Source: Planococcus sp. (in: firmicutes)
GTDB taxonomy: Bacteria; Bacillota; Bacilli; Bacillales_A; Planococcaceae
Direction of reading: 5' to 3'
Assembly (NCBI GenBank): GCA_030147225.1
Contig: JASLAI010000354.1
Span: forward strand, 1 to 5,693
DNA length: 5,693 nt
The position numbers and the translations under genes are program-made. Positions 1 to 5,693 of this stretch are shown here, piece after piece. The notes under the pieces are model-generated. The model saw only the letters and a list, made by a program, of their open reading frames with translations, was not told the origin of the DNA and did not search any database. Numbering within the stretch: the stretch's first letter is position 1; every line of letters begins with the position of its first letter.

Positions 1-252
1 CATGAACGCAATACGCAAGATCGTTCCATGCGCCTGCTTGCCAGTATCCGCCAGCAATTTGGAGACCGCTACTGCAAAGCCATAGGAAGTCCAGATGCCG
101 AAAATGGCGACAAACGGATAAACTTGTTGGTAAATATAAAAGCCTTGGTCTCCGACGAGGTTCTGAAAGGGCACCCGATAGACCGCACTTAGCAGCTTGA
201 CGATAAATCCAGCGATCGTCAGCAGCACAGCGCCTTTCATAAATGATTTCAT
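1..252 (-). CDS. yabM: YabM-like polysaccharide biosynthesis/flippase protein (MOP/MATE superfamily), N-terminal part
   Basis: This is the first 84 residues of an integral membrane protein; the rest lies beyond base 1. The MKSFMKGAVLLTIAGF start opens a first membrane segment (about residues 7-25). It is followed by AVYRVPFQNLVGD and GFYIYQQVYP, signatures I know from the SpoVB/YtgP(MurJ)/YabM branch of polysaccharide flippases, and then a second hydrophobic stretch. Members of this family move lipid-linked saccharides across the cytoplasmic membrane; the substrate here cannot be read. The position after mfd matches B. subtilis yabM, which supports that name over ytgP or spoVB. The start is uncertain. 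ATG at 252 has a short-spaced GAAGG and gives the family-like N-terminus. In-frame GTG codons at 270 and 279 would add 6 or 9 residues, and a TGA at 280-282 blocks anything longer. No clear promoter is visible upstream. Confidence 0.85.
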   Translation of the reverse strand, partial: MKSFMKGAVLLTIAGFIVKLLSAVYRVPFQNLVGDQGFYIYQQVYPFVAIFGIWTSYGFAVAVSKLLADTGKQAHGTILRIAFM

Positions 253-452
253 TGTGCCTTCATTGTTCACCAGACCCACTCATCTCTTACTTATAGTAAC
301 TTTATATATTGGACTATAGAATTTGCTTTTGGATTGACGAGGGAGCTCAGAGTTAAAAAAATCCTTCCAGGCGGGCGATGCAGAAACAGTCTTTGCCCTA
401 CGCTGCCTTTCACTCTTTCTTCTATGCGTCATTCAGAAATTAATAATTCAAC
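253..452. other. non-coding spacer between mfd and the flippase gene
   Basis: This 200-base gap follows the mfd stop and is where B. subtilis has spoVT. Neither strand carries an open frame resembling SpoVT (an AbrB-type N-terminus followed by a GAF-like domain). What can be seen is a weak hairpin plus T-run (355-404) and an AT-rich stretch near 288-330 on the flippase side. Several TATA-like hexamers occur there (for example TATAAG and TATAAA on the minus strand), but none has a -35 box at a suitable distance. A minus-strand GTG frame of about 41 codons starting at 413 has only a poor ribosome site and no recognisable protein. Confidence 0.7.
355..404 (-). terminator. possible weak intrinsic terminator after mfd
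   Basis: On the minus strand, AGGC pairs with GCCT and GGGC pairs with GCCC, with a six-base bulge (AGCGTA) on the 5' arm. Inside is a smaller imperfect hairpin, GCAAAGA/TTTCTGC. Seven Ts (361-355) follow, but seven bases separate them from the stem, which weakens the case. It lies about 50 bases after the mfd stop, a reasonable place for an end of transcription. It may only attenuate, or may be a chance structure. Confidence 0.35.
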
Positions 453-3400
453 TTAACTAACCGATTTGGCTTCACGAAGTGATTCCGGCAATAGTTTTAT
501 CATGCCTTCGAGGACATCGAACGGATGCAGTTTTTTGGTTTTGTTTTCATCGATGGACATGACCAGCTGCTGGCCGGACATGCTGAATCCAACTGCACGG
601 CCGTAAACCACAGATTCCTCCACGACTTTGCCGCCGTCAATGCTGGCTGTTCCTTTTTCACTTAGACGGATGGTGACGACTTTGCCGTTTTGTTTGATCG
701 ATTCCACTCCTACTTGGCGCGCCCATACTTTCATGCGGGCAATACGCAGCAAGCTGTCGGTTTCATTTGGCATATCGCCGAACCGGTCGATCAATTCATC
801 CTGCAGCTCCGTCATTTCCTCTTCCGTATCTATTCCTTTGACGCGCTTGTACATTTGAATTTTCTGGTAGCCGTCGCTGACATAGGAATCCGGAATGTAA
901 GCGTCGATGTCGAGTGAAATCTCGATTTCCGGCACCACTTCTTTTTTGACTCCTGACTGGCGTTCTTCGATTGCTTCTTGCAGCATTTGCGAATACAAGT
1001 CAAAGCCTACAGAATCAATGAAGCCATGCTGTTGCGAACCAAGTAAATTACCCGCACCGCGGATTGTCAAATCACGCATGGCGATTTTAAAGCCGGAGCC
1101 AAGCTCAGTGAATTCCTTAATGGCCATCAAACGTTTTTCTGCGACGTCCGTCAGTACTTTATCGCGCTGATACATGAAATAAGCATAAGCCACACGGCTG
1201 GAACGCCCAACGCGTCCGCGCAATTGATAGAGCTGCGACAAGCCCATGCGGTCTGCATTGTAAACGATCAAGGTATTGACGTTTGGAATATCAATGCCGG
1301 TTTCGATGATGGTCGTGGTCACCAGGACATCGTAATCGCCATCAAGGAAGCCTAAAATGACCGATTCCAGTTCAGTTTCACTCATTTGCCCATGGGCGTA
1401 GCCGACACGCGCTTCGGGAACCAGTGCTTGAATCTCTTCTACTTTTCGCGTCATGTCATCGACACGGTTATACAAATAAAATACTTGTCCTCCTCGCGCC
1501 ATTTCGCGTTCAATCGCTTCACGCACGAGTGCTCCATTATGTTCCATAACGTAGCTTTGCACTGGAAAGCGGTTGGCTGGCGGCGTTTCGATGACGGACA
1601 AATCCCGTACACCGATCATTGACATATGAAGCGTTCGGGGAATCGGCGTCGCTGTCAGTGTCAAGACATCCACATTGGTCTTCATCTGCTTGATCTTTTC
1701 TTTATGGGTAACGCCAAAGCGCTGCTCTTCATCAATGATCAATAATCCGAGGTCTTTGTACTGCATATCTTTTGATAAAATACGATGCGTGCCGACGACG
1801 ATATCGACTGATCCATTTTTCAAGCCCTTAACCGTTTCGGTCTGCTGCTTTTTAGAGCGGAAACGGCTCATCAAGCCGACCGTGATCGGATAATCCTTGA
1901 ACCGTTCGCTCATCGTTTCAAAATGCTGCTGAGCCAATATCGTCGTCGGTACAAGGAAAGCCACTTGCTTGCCATCCAATACCGCTTTGAATGCAGCACG
2001 GATGGCGACTTCTGTTTTTCCGTAGCCGACATCGCCACAAATCAGGCGGTCCATCGGCCGTTCGTTTTCCATGTCACGCTTCACTTCATTGATCGAGCGC
2101 AGCTGGTCAACGGTTTCTTCATACGGGAACTCCGCTTCAAACTGACGCTGCATATCCTGCTCCTCGGAAAAAGCAAAACCTCTAAGCGCTTCTCTTTCTG
2201 CATACAGCTTGATCAGATCGTCTGCAATATCTTGGACCGCGGCCGATACTTTCGTGCGGGTCTTCTTCCATTCTGCGCCGCCCATCTTATGAAGCTTAGG
2301 TTCCTTTTCTTCAGAAGCGATGTATTTTTGAATCAAATCAATTTTATCGACCGGTACGAATAATTTATCATCCGCTTTATAAACAATGTGAAGATAATCT
2401 TTATGGACACCGCCACTTTCCAGGGTTTCAATACCGACAAAACGGCCGATGCCGTGATGGATGTGAACAATGTAATCGCCTGGTTTAATTTCGGAATAGC
2501 TCTTGATGCGCTCCGCATTTGTCAGCTTTTGAGCACGCGTTTTTTTCTTAGGCTGCTGTTTGAACAATTCCGAATCCGTAATGACGGTTAAACGCTGCAG
2601 CGGCATTTCAAATCCGGTCGACAATTCACCGTCCACCAAATAGATTTTGCCACCTTGAATTTCTGTTGATGGCACCGCGACTTCCGCTTCCATATCATAA
2701 TCTGCCAGAACAGCACGGACTTTTTGCAGGCGGTCATCGCCCTGTGCCACGATAAAGATCTGGAATTTTCCTAATGTCCAGCGTTCCATTTCGGCTTTCA
2801 GCAGATGCATTTGTCCGTGGAATGATTGCATCGGCTTACAAGAAAAGGCGATGGACTTCTTAACCGAGACCATTGGGAACGTCCGAACGAATAAAGAAAG
2901 AAACGTCACTTTTTGCTGAAGCTTTGCCATTATTTCACGGAACGTATAAGTTAAGGAAACGTCATGCAAAAACTTTCCTTCTTCCAGCAACGATACAATC
3001 CAGTCGCCTTCTTCGCGCTCTAAGGTATCCGTCATTTCCTGGATGCGTCCCAATTCATCAAAAAAGACGAGTCCATTGCCCGGGAAATAATCACCTAAAA
3101 AAGCTGATTGCGTATCGATCAAGGAAGCATATTTCGCCAGCTGCTCCGGCGTCTCACCTTGCTTCAATAAATCAATATCGTGCTGAATGTGCTGAAGCAT
3201 CAAAGCTTTCGTATCGTCAGCTTTTATTTTCTTCAAACTGGCTGCCAGTTTCCCTTCTAATTTCCCTGCCAGTTGAACCTTCTGGTCTTTCGACAACACT
3301 AGTTCACTTGCAGGCAAAATACAAAGCGATTGAACCTTCTCAAGCGACCGCTGATCGTCAGCAGAAAACAGCCGTAAAGAATCCACCTCTGTATCGAACA

Positions 3401-3986
3401 GCTCGATACGCACCGGATGTTCGAAATTCAAGGGATAAATATCCAAGATTCCTCCGCGAAGGGCAAATTCACCTGGTGTGGTTACCATCGGGGTGCGAGA
3501 ATAACCCATTGCCACTAATTTCAGAAGCCATTCTTCTGTATCCAGTTCTTCGCCTTCTGATATCCTTAAAGTGGCATAATCCCATTGCGCTTTTGTCGGC
3601 AGCAACTTGCGCATTCCGGCAACCGGTGTAATGTAAATGCCTTTGCCGACGCTCTTCATATGATCAAGTGTATCAATACGGTGAGCGCGCAGTTCAGGTC
3701 CCGAAAAAGAAACTTCTGCAGCGATCAACTCTTCCGCTGGGTAAAGGTGAACCCGTTGTTCCCCTACCAATCGCACCAAATCATCGTATACACGCTGGGC
3801 ATGCAATAAGTTTGGTGTCACAATCAACAAGGGAGTTTCTGTTTCAGACCAGATTGTTTGGTAAAAAATTGGCCTGGCGCTACCCGATAAACCAGAAATT
3901 AATTGATGATCCTGCCCCTTGTTCAAATCGGCTATAAATTTTTGCGTGTGGGTATCCTCCGAAAAGGTCTGTAAAATATGTTTCAT
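453..3986 (-). CDS. mfd: transcription-repair coupling factor Mfd
   Basis: Mfd is an ATP-dependent DNA translocase. It pushes RNA polymerase off lesions and recruits UvrA to start nucleotide excision repair. The 1177-residue protein matches B. subtilis Mfd in length and is collinear throughout. The UvrB-homology region has a degenerate P-loop, GLSGSAR (32-38), lacking the ATP-binding lysine as the family expects. The UvrA-contact region contains LRGGILDIYP, with R177. The RNA-polymerase-interacting domain starts near GDYIVHIHHGIGRF (503 on). The helicase motor has Walker A GDVGYGKTE (651-659), DEEQ (752-755), ATPIPRTLHMS, and motif VI QLYQLRGRVGR (918-928). The TRG translocation motif lies near 960-988, and a C-terminal autoinhibitory domain follows. 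The start is ATG 3986, seven bases after AAAGGAGG; the upstream in-frame TTG at 4004 overlaps that site and is rejected. It is intact, and no promoter is evident between it and the terminator behind pth. Confidence 0.98.
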   Translation of the reverse strand: MKHILQTFSEDTHTQKFIADLNKGQDHQLISGLSGSARPIFYQTIWSETETPLLIVTPNLLHAQRVYDDLVRLVGEQRVHLYPAEELIAAEVSFSGPELRAHRIDTLDHMKSVGKGIYITPVAGMRKLLPTKAQWDYATLRISEGEELDTEEWLLKLVAMGYSRTPMVTTPGEFALRGGILDIYPLNFEHPVRIELFDTEVDSLRLFSADDQRSLEKVQSLCILPASELVLSKDQKVQLAGKLEGKLAASLKKIKADDTKALMLQHIQHDIDLLKQGETPEQLAKYASLIDTQSAFLGDYFPGNGLVFFDELGRIQEMTDTLEREEGDWIVSLLEEGKFLHDVSLTYTFREIMAKLQQKVTFLSLFVRTFPMVSVKKSIAFSCKPMQSFHGQMHLLKAEMERWTLGKFQIFIVAQGDDRLQKVRAVLADYDMEAEVAVPSTEIQGGKIYLVDGELSTGFEMPLQRLTVITDSELFKQQPKKKTRAQKLTNAERIKSYSEIKPGDYIVHIHHGIGRFVGIETLESGGVHKDYLHIVYKADDKLFVPVDKIDLIQKYIASEEKEPKLHKMGGAEWKKTRTKVSAAVQDIADDLIKLYAEREALRGFAFSEEQDMQRQFEAEFPYEETVDQLRSINEVKRDMENERPMDRLICGDVGYGKTEVAIRAAFKAVLDGKQVAFLVPTTILAQQHFETMSERFKDYPITVGLMSRFRSKKQQTETVKGLKNGSVDIVVGTHRILSKDMQYKDLGLLIIDEEQRFGVTHKEKIKQMKTNVDVLTLTATPIPRTLHMSMIGVRDLSVIETPPANRFPVQSYVMEHNGALVREAIEREMARGGQVFYLYNRVDDMTRKVEEIQALVPEARVGYAHGQMSETELESVILGFLDGDYDVLVTTTIIETGIDIPNVNTLIVYNADRMGLSQLYQLRGRVGRSSRVAYAYFMYQRDKVLTDVAEKRLMAIKEFTELGSGFKIAMRDLTIRGAGNLLGSQQHGFIDSVGFDLYSQMLQEAIEERQSGVKKEVVPEIEISLDIDAYIPDSYVSDGYQKIQMYKRVKGIDTEEEMTELQDELIDRFGDMPNETDSLLRIARMKVWARQVGVESIKQNGKVVTIRLSEKGTASIDGGKVVEESVVYGRAVGFSMSGQQLVMSIDENKTKKLHPFDVLEGMIKLLPESLREAKSVS

Positions 3987-3993
3987 CCAACTT

Positions 3994-4001
3994 CCTCCTT
4001 T
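3994..4001 (-). promoter_or_regulatory. strong ribosome binding site of mfd
   Basis: The minus strand reads AAAGGAGG, a full match to the anti-Shine-Dalgarno core, with seven bases before ATG 3986. It fixes the mfd start and rules out the in-frame TTG at 4004, which lies upstream of and adjoining the site. Confidence 0.9.
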
Positions 4002-4021
4002 CAAAAAAACACAAGAAACAG

Positions 4022-4053
4022 AAAAAAGCTCTGTACGCTGAATGCGTCAAAGC
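4022..4053 (-). terminator. intrinsic terminator after pth
   Basis: The minus strand forms a ten-pair stem, GCTTTGACGC with GCGTACAGAGC, with one G-U pair and one bulged A, closing an ATTCA loop. Six Ts (4027-4022) follow directly. It begins two bases after the pth stop codon, so it should end the pth transcript. It also lies between pth and mfd, leaving about 20 bases before the mfd ribosome site. mfd expression therefore needs read-through or a promoter inside or upstream of this element. Confidence 0.75.
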
Positions 4054-4055
4054 GA

Positions 4056-4619
4056 TTATGCTCCATTAAATTGATTCATTACTTCGAGATACGGTTTGGA
4101 TATCCAGGTTTCACAGGCTTCAGCACTTTTTTTAATGGCCTCTGCCACTTCCGGAGTTTCTTCTTTCGAGAATCGCTGCAGCACATAGTCCGGTACTTTC
4201 ATGCCTGCCGGTGGACGGCTGATGCCGATGCGCAGCCGATTGAATTCCTGGGTTCCTAAATGCTGAATCAGTGACTTGATGCCGTTATGTCCGCCCGCAC
4301 TGCCTTTTTGGCGCAACCGCAATTGTCCGGTCGGCAAATCTAGGTCATCGTAAACCACAATGATATCTTCCAGGGCGACGCCGTAATAATCCATCAACGC
4401 ACTGACACTCTCACCTGACAAATTCATGTATGTCAATGGCTTCAACAGCATTACTTTGCCTTCAGGCCGGTGGCTAATGGAATACATGCCTTTGAATTTG
4501 GATTGCGTCAACGGCGCGTTCCATTTGTCCGCTAAATAATCGACCACTTTAAAGCCGATATTGTGGCGGGTATCTTCATATGCTTTGCCCGGATTCCCTA
4601 AGCCAATAATCAGTTTCAT
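4056..4619 (-). CDS. pth: peptidyl-tRNA hydrolase (Pth, SpoVC)
   Basis: Pth is a cytosolic enzyme that cleaves the ester bond of peptidyl-tRNAs dropped by ribosomes, recycling tRNA; it is essential in most bacteria. The 187-residue protein has the usual family length. Visible signatures are [10 protein letters not shown] with N9, TRHNIGF with the catalytic H19, PLTYMNLSG with M65 and N66, VYDDLDLP with D91, and [10 protein letters not shown] with N112. These correspond to the E. coli active-site residues N10, H20, M67, N68, D93 and N114. ATG 4619 is chosen because AAAGGA lies eight bases upstream and the protein then begins [11 protein letters not shown] as in homologues. The upstream in-frame ATGs at 4643 and 4625 are poorly placed relative to that site. 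Terminators before and after the gene, and a promoter-like element upstream, suggest a monocistronic unit. In B. subtilis the orthologue is called spoVC. Confidence 0.97.
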   Translation of the reverse strand: MKLIIGLGNPGKAYEDTRHNIGFKVVDYLADKWNAPLTQSKFKGMYSISHRPEGKVMLLKPLTYMNLSGESVSALMDYYGVALEDIIVVYDDLDLPTGQLRLRQKGSAGGHNGIKSLIQHLGTQEFNRLRIGISRPPAGMKVPDYVLQRFSKEETPEVAEAIKKSAEACETWISKPYLEVMNQFNGA

Positions 4620-4627
4620 ATCCATCT

Positions 4628-4633
4628 TCCTTT
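4628..4633 (-). promoter_or_regulatory. ribosome binding site of pth
   Basis: AAAGGA on the minus strand lies eight bases before ATG 4619. It lies inside the longer open frame that begins at 4643, so it selects the internal start and trims eight residues from the maximal frame. Confidence 0.75.
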
Positions 4634-4651
4634 GCTTTTTCACTGCCTTCT

Positions 4652-4678
4652 ATTTTATCATAATTGAGCTTTAAACAA
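4652..4678 (-). promoter_or_regulatory. probable sigma-A promoter (extended -10) for pth
   Basis: On the minus strand, TGATAAAAT (4660-4652) is a full TGn extended -10 with hexamer TAAAAT. A -35-like TTGTTT (4678-4673) lies 15 bases upstream, a short spacing that the extended -10 could compensate. Transcription would begin near 4645, giving a leader of about 26 bases before the pth start. The element sits directly behind the ctc terminator, and the first bases of TTGTTT overlap its T-run. The promoter is inferred; no start-site data are available here. Confidence 0.5.
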
Positions 4679-4708
4679 AAAAATAGGGACTGTCTCTCGA
4701 CAGCCCCT
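4677..4708 (-). terminator. strong intrinsic terminator after ctc
   Basis: The minus strand folds as AGGGGCTGTC paired with GACAGTCCCT, ten pairs including one G-U, around a GAGA tetraloop. The downstream arm is followed by TA and then seven Ts (4683-4677). It starts 16 bases after the ctc stop codon. This is the clearest terminator in the window and should largely separate ctc from pth transcription. Confidence 0.93.
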
Positions 4709-4724
4709 TATTTCCTGTTCATAT

Positions 4725-5375
4725 TTACGCCTCTTTGTTCTCGTCTTCTTCTGAATCGCCGCCAACCACTTCTGGTTCAGCGTCTTCGTCAGAAACAGTC
4801 TCAAGCTCGTCCATTTCTTCCTGAGTACGAGGAGCTGTTGCAGAAACAAGAATGAAGTCATCTTCATCTAAAATTTCATAAGACACAGTTCCACGGATAT
4901 CGCCGACTGTGATGGTATCACCAATCGCCAATTCTGTGATGTCGATTTCCAATGCATCTGGAATATCAGAAGGTTTCACACGAATATTCACTTCACGGTT
5001 AGGCTGAGTGATAAAGCCGCCTTCTTTTTCGCCTACTGATTCGCCAGTCAAGTGAACAGTTGCTGCCACTTCAAGCTCATCAGACATATTGATTGCTAAA
5101 AAGTCAACGTGTTTAAAGCTGCCTTTTAACGCATCCATTTGATAATCACTCAATACAACATTTTTAGTCGTACCGTCAATTTCAAGGCTGATTACACCAT
5201 TACGTCCAGATTCACGCAAAGTTTTAATCAAGTCAATTTCCGATACAGTTACCGGTGTAGTTTCAGTTTGGAAACCGTAAACTACGCCTGGTACATTGCC
5301 TTGTGTACGAAGTTCAGTCAACGCAGAATTCTTGTTGCTGCTTTCTCTTTTTTGTGCTGTCATTTTTACAGTCAT
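4725..5375 (-). CDS. ctc: 50S ribosomal protein L25/general stress protein Ctc
   Basis: This is a 216-residue Ctc/TL5-type member of the bL25 family, which binds 5S rRNA on the large subunit. In B. subtilis Ctc is a sigma-B-induced general stress protein. Residues about 5-95 form the L25 domain, with NVPGVVYG (27-34) and the LSDYQMDALKG...HVDF segment (75-92). A TL5-like beta domain follows (about 98-180), including VHLTGESVGEKEGG and IRVKPSDIPDALEIDI. The last 35 or so residues are an acidic, probably disordered tail rich in Glu and Asp, a feature common in long Ctc proteins. ATG 5375 is preceded by TGGAGG at nine bases, so it is preferred over the in-frame ATG at 5363. A sigma-B-type promoter lies upstream and a strong terminator downstream. 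Read-through from prs is also possible, as I see no terminator after prs. The name rplY is equally used. Confidence 0.96.
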   Translation of the reverse strand: MTVKMTAQKRESSNKNSALTELRTQGNVPGVVYGFQTETTPVTVSEIDLIKTLRESGRNGVISLEIDGTTKNVVLSDYQMDALKGSFKHVDFLAINMSDELEVAATVHLTGESVGEKEGGFITQPNREVNIRVKPSDIPDALEIDITELAIGDTITVGDIRGTVSYEILDEDDFILVSATAPRTQEEMDELETVSDEDAEPEVVGGDSEEDENKEA

Positions 5376-5384
5376 TACTTTCAG

Positions 5385-5390
5385 CCTCCA
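5385..5390 (-). promoter_or_regulatory. ribosome binding site of ctc
   Basis: TGGAGG on the minus strand sits nine bases before ATG 5375 and supports that start. The alternative ATG at 5363 would be 21 bases away, too far. Confidence 0.8.
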
Positions 5391-5402
5391 GTTATATTAA
5401 AA

Positions 5403-5427
5403 GTACATAATTTCGATAGGTACATAA
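5403..5427 (-). repeat. direct repeat TTATGTAC in the ctc leader
   Basis: Two identical copies of TTATGTAC (minus strand, 5427-5420 and 5410-5403) are separated by nine bases, a repeat unit of 17. They lie between the predicted sigma-B start site and the ctc ribosome site. The role is unknown. Spacing of about one and a half helical turns places the copies on opposite helix faces, so a simple dimer site is not obvious. In AT-rich sequence this may be chance. Confidence 0.45.
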
Positions 5428-5434
5428 ACAGTAT

Positions 5435-5460
5435 ATACCCTTTTCGTACAATAATGAAAC
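5435..5460 (-). promoter_or_regulatory. sigma-B-type promoter of ctc
   Basis: The minus strand reads GTTTCA (5460-5455), a 14-base spacer, then GGGTAT (5440-5435). The known sigma-B consensus is GTTTAA, 12-15 bases, GGGTAT, so only one base differs. Transcription should start near 5428, leaving a leader of about 52 bases. B. subtilis ctc is a classical sigma-B target with the same elements, so position and sequence agree. It predicts ctc induction by stress or energy limitation if the host has sigma-B. Confidence 0.85.
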
Positions 5461-5488
5461 CTATTACACAGAAAGGTGGTTGTAATGA

Positions 5489-5693
5489 TCAATCAAAGAG
5501 CGTACTGACAGATTTTTGTTCATGAACACGGACAATTGTCTCGGCCAATAACCGCGCCACAGACAATTGCTTGATTTTAGGAGATTTCTTTTCTTCAGGC
5601 AATGCAATCGAGTTAGTGATAATCAATTCCTTGATTACCGAGTCGTTGATGCGTTGTACAGCTGGGCCTGATAAAACAGGATGTGTACAGCAC
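5489..5693 (-). CDS. prs: ribose-phosphate pyrophosphokinase (PRPP synthetase), C-terminal part
   Basis: These are the last 67 residues and the TGA stop; the N-terminal part, including the catalytic and PRPP-binding regions, lies outside the window. The enzyme makes 5-phosphoribosyl-1-pyrophosphate from ribose 5-phosphate and ATP for purine, pyrimidine, histidine, tryptophan and NAD synthesis. Recognisable segments are [32 protein letters not shown] and [19 protein letters not shown], with the terminal SVSTLF. All match the end of class I bacterial Prs, closely resembling B. subtilis Prs. ctc directly downstream is the normal Bacillus neighbour. No terminator hairpin with a T-run is visible after the stop, so some transcripts probably continue into ctc. 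Confidence 0.97.
   Translation of the reverse strand, partial: CCTHPVLSGPAVQRINDSVIKELIITNSIALPEEKKSPKIKQLSVARLLAETIVRVHEQKSVSTLFD

Noticed and set aside
288..330. TATA-like hexamers as a promoter for the flippase gene
   Set aside because: Several -10-like sequences occur, but none has a credible -35 at 16-18 bases, so a specific promoter cannot be supported.
291..413. Minus-strand GTG frame of about 41 codons between mfd and the flippase gene
   Set aside because: It has only a poor ribosome site and no similarity I recognise, and it runs through the terminator-like hairpin and its T-run.
1923..2363. Plus-strand open frame of 146 codons antisense to the mfd motor region
   Set aside because: Shadow of mfd, with no recognisable domain.
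2873..3631. Plus-strand open frame of 252 codons antisense to mfd
   Set aside because: It lies wholly inside the highly conserved mfd coding region, resembles no known protein, and is rich in residues expected from reverse-strand translation. It is a shadow frame.
3978..4259. Plus-strand open frame of 93 codons across the pth-mfd junction
   Set aside because: Antisense to the pth 3' end, the terminator and the mfd start. Nothing in the translation suggests a protein.
4658..4867. Minus-strand 69-codon frame overlapping the ctc 3' end
   Set aside because: It is an alternate frame within the ctc acidic tail and runs through the terminator hairpin, so it is a shadow frame.
5139..5525. Plus-strand open frame of 128 codons across ctc, the prs-ctc spacer and the end of prs
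   Set aside because: It runs antisense through two well-supported genes and the sigma-B promoter, and its translation has no recognisable domain.
1..5693. Possible novel defence, mobile or other undescribed system
   Set aside because: Every coding region is a recognisable housekeeping gene in conserved order. No transposase, integrase, repeat array, toxin pair or foreign-looking segment is visible.

Overview
The window carries a conserved low-to-mid-GC Bacillota housekeeping block, entirely on the minus strand. Read 5' to 3' on that strand, the order is prs (3' end), ctc (L25/TL5-type), pth, mfd, and the 5' end of a yabM-like polysaccharide flippase gene. This is the Bacillus subtilis order prs-ctc-spoVC(pth)-fin-mfd-spoVT-yabM, except that fin and spoVT are missing. 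All proteins read as close relatives of the Bacillus versions. A non-sporulating member of the Planococcaceae (Planococcus/Planomicrobium type) fits best. That placement is inferred from gene order and remembered protein similarity; no search was run.

Layout, high to low coordinates: the last 67 codons of prs (5489-5693) supply the end of the PRPP synthetase. A 113-base spacer follows, with a near-consensus sigma-B promoter and a pair of 8-base direct repeats. ctc (4725-5375) comes next and is closed by a strong intrinsic terminator (4677-4708). A likely extended -10 promoter sits immediately after it and should drive pth (4056-4619). pth is followed within two bases by a second intrinsic terminator (4022-4053). 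mfd (453-3986) has an excellent ribosome binding site but no visible promoter of its own. A 200-base non-coding spacer with a weak terminator-like structure separates mfd from the truncated flippase gene (1-252).

Functionally the block joins nucleotide precursor supply (PRPP), ribosome and stress functions (Ctc, peptidyl-tRNA recycling), transcription-coupled DNA repair (Mfd), and a membrane flippase likely linked to cell-envelope polymers. I see no mobile element, CRISPR array, tRNA, rRNA or novel gene system. Long plus-strand open frames are shadows of mfd. The points of interest are the absent sporulation genes, the conserved stress promoter of ctc, and the terminator/promoter punctuation that splits the cluster into separate units.
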